Source: an uncultured Alphaproteobacteria bacterium (lineage in GTDB: Bacteria; Pseudomonadota; Alphaproteobacteria; Rhizobiales; Hyphomicrobiaceae). Taken from it: a stretch of 5,531 nucleotides of DNA. The notes under the pieces are model-generated. The model searched no databases. It saw only the letters and a list, made by a program, of their open reading frames with translations, and was not told the origin of the DNA. The stretch's first letter is position 1. Every line of letters starts with the position of its first letter. The stretch lies in the NCBI GenBank assembly GCA_937950105.1, contig CALFEM010000236.1, forward strand, positions 1 through 5,531, read 5' to 3'. The position numbers and the translations under genes are program-made. This document shows positions 5,088 through 5,531 of this stretch, piece by piece.

Positions 5088-5531
5088 ATGCTCGGCCGCA
5101 CCGCCCACGATCTCTACTGGCTCTCGCGCTACATCGAGCGCGCCGAGAACATGGCGCGTCTCGTCGACGTCGCCTATCGCATCGGCCTCATTCCGCGCGG
5201 TTCGAGCCGCAATCAGGAGTGGGGATCGACGCTGAAGAGCGCCGGTTGCGCCGAGGGCTATTTCGCCAAGTACGGCGGCCTCGATGCGCGCTCGGTCATC
5301 AACTATCTGCTGGTCGATCCGGAGAACCCGTCGAGCGTGCGCTCGTGCCTCGCGACCGCCCGCCAGAACGGCCGAGCGCAGCGCACCGCCATCACCAGCG
5401 AGATGTGGGAAAGCCTCAACCAGACCTATCTCGACTTCAGCCGTCTCAATACGGCGGGTGTCAAGATGAGCGAGTTGCCGGACCTGCTCACCTGGATCAA
5501 GCAGCGCTCGGCGCTGTTTCGCGGCACGCTG
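5088..5531 (+). CDS. Alpha-E domain protein (COG2307, DUF403 type), 3' end cut by the window
   Basis: The first 148 residues are present; the family is usually a little over 300. The alpha-E domain is a helical, Glu-rich domain without known catalytic activity. It is almost always encoded beside a circularly permuted ATP-grasp protein and sometimes fused to it, so a partner or substrate-carrier role is inferred. The N-terminus MLGRTAHDLYWLSRYIERAE (1-20) is the family signature, with the RYIERAE motif at 14-20. Further hallmarks are NPSS (80-83), the AR-N-R-QR stretch (91-99) and EMWESLN (105-111). The ATG at 5088 starts exactly at the signature. Its ribosome site is weak: GGAAAG at 5071-5076 with an 11-base spacer. 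An ATG at 5056 is out of frame. The frame is still open at the last base. A transglutaminase-like gene would be expected next. Confidence 0.9.
   Translation, partial: MLGRTAHDLYWLSRYIERAENMARLVDVAYRIGLIPRGSSRNQEWGSTLKSAGCAEGYFAKYGGLDARSVINYLLVDPENPSSVRSCLATARQNGRAQRTAITSEMWESLNQTYLDFSRLNTAGVKMSELPDLLTWIKQRSALFRGTL

Noticed and set aside
3297..5108. 603-codon minus-strand open frame antisense to the ATP-grasp gene
   Set aside because: Its translation is rich in Arg, Asp, His and Val without motifs. It mirrors a clear family gene on the other strand and arises from high-GC codon bias.
1..5531. CRISPR array, insertion sequence or phage genes
   Set aside because: No regularly spaced repeats, terminal inverted repeats, transposase or phage-like proteins were seen.

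Overview
The window is high-GC DNA with strong G/C bias at third codon positions. It most likely comes from an alphaproteobacterium, probably of the Hyphomicrobiales. This rests on the look of the tRNA-Gly, the ATP-grasp and alpha-E proteins, and a GC-rich palindrome of a type common between genes in that group. It is inference; no species can be named.

Layout, left to right. (1) Positions 1-54 are the 3' part of a tRNA-Gly with anticodon CCC, plus strand, cut by the window edge. (2) A 250-base stretch with nested inverted repeats leads to a small two-helix membrane protein at 307-492 (+). (3) A 200-base convergent gap holds a strong GC hairpin. (4) Two coupled minus-strand genes follow: a SucC-like beta subunit (2745 to 1567) and a SucD-like alpha subunit (1567 to 695). 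They form an ATP-grasp acyl-CoA synthetase of the succinyl-CoA synthetase family. Its phosphoryl-transfer residues are intact, but its CoA/acid-binding loops and nucleotide loop are altered. (5) An 821-base divergent intergenic region holds a reasonable minus-strand promoter overlapping palindromes at the predicted sucCD start, further palindromes in the presumed sucC leader, and a stem-loop before the plus-strand operon. (6) From 3567 (+) comes a circularly permuted ATP-grasp protein (COG2308/DUF404-407 type) with a TTG start. After 105 bases an alpha-E protein (COG2307/DUF403 type) begins and runs off the right edge.

How they work together. SucC and SucD should form one enzyme joining a carboxylic acid to CoA with nucleotide hydrolysis, or the reverse. 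The changed loops make a substrate other than succinate, or a specialised paralog, a real possibility. The ATP-grasp plus alpha-E pair is a widespread, poorly characterised module. It often precedes a transglutaminase-like protein and sometimes an Anbu proteasome-like peptidase, and comparative genomics has proposed peptide-bond synthesis or protein modification. Nothing visible links the two units functionally. The two least ordinary items are the substituted active-site loops of the SucCD pair and the ATP-grasp/alpha-E module.
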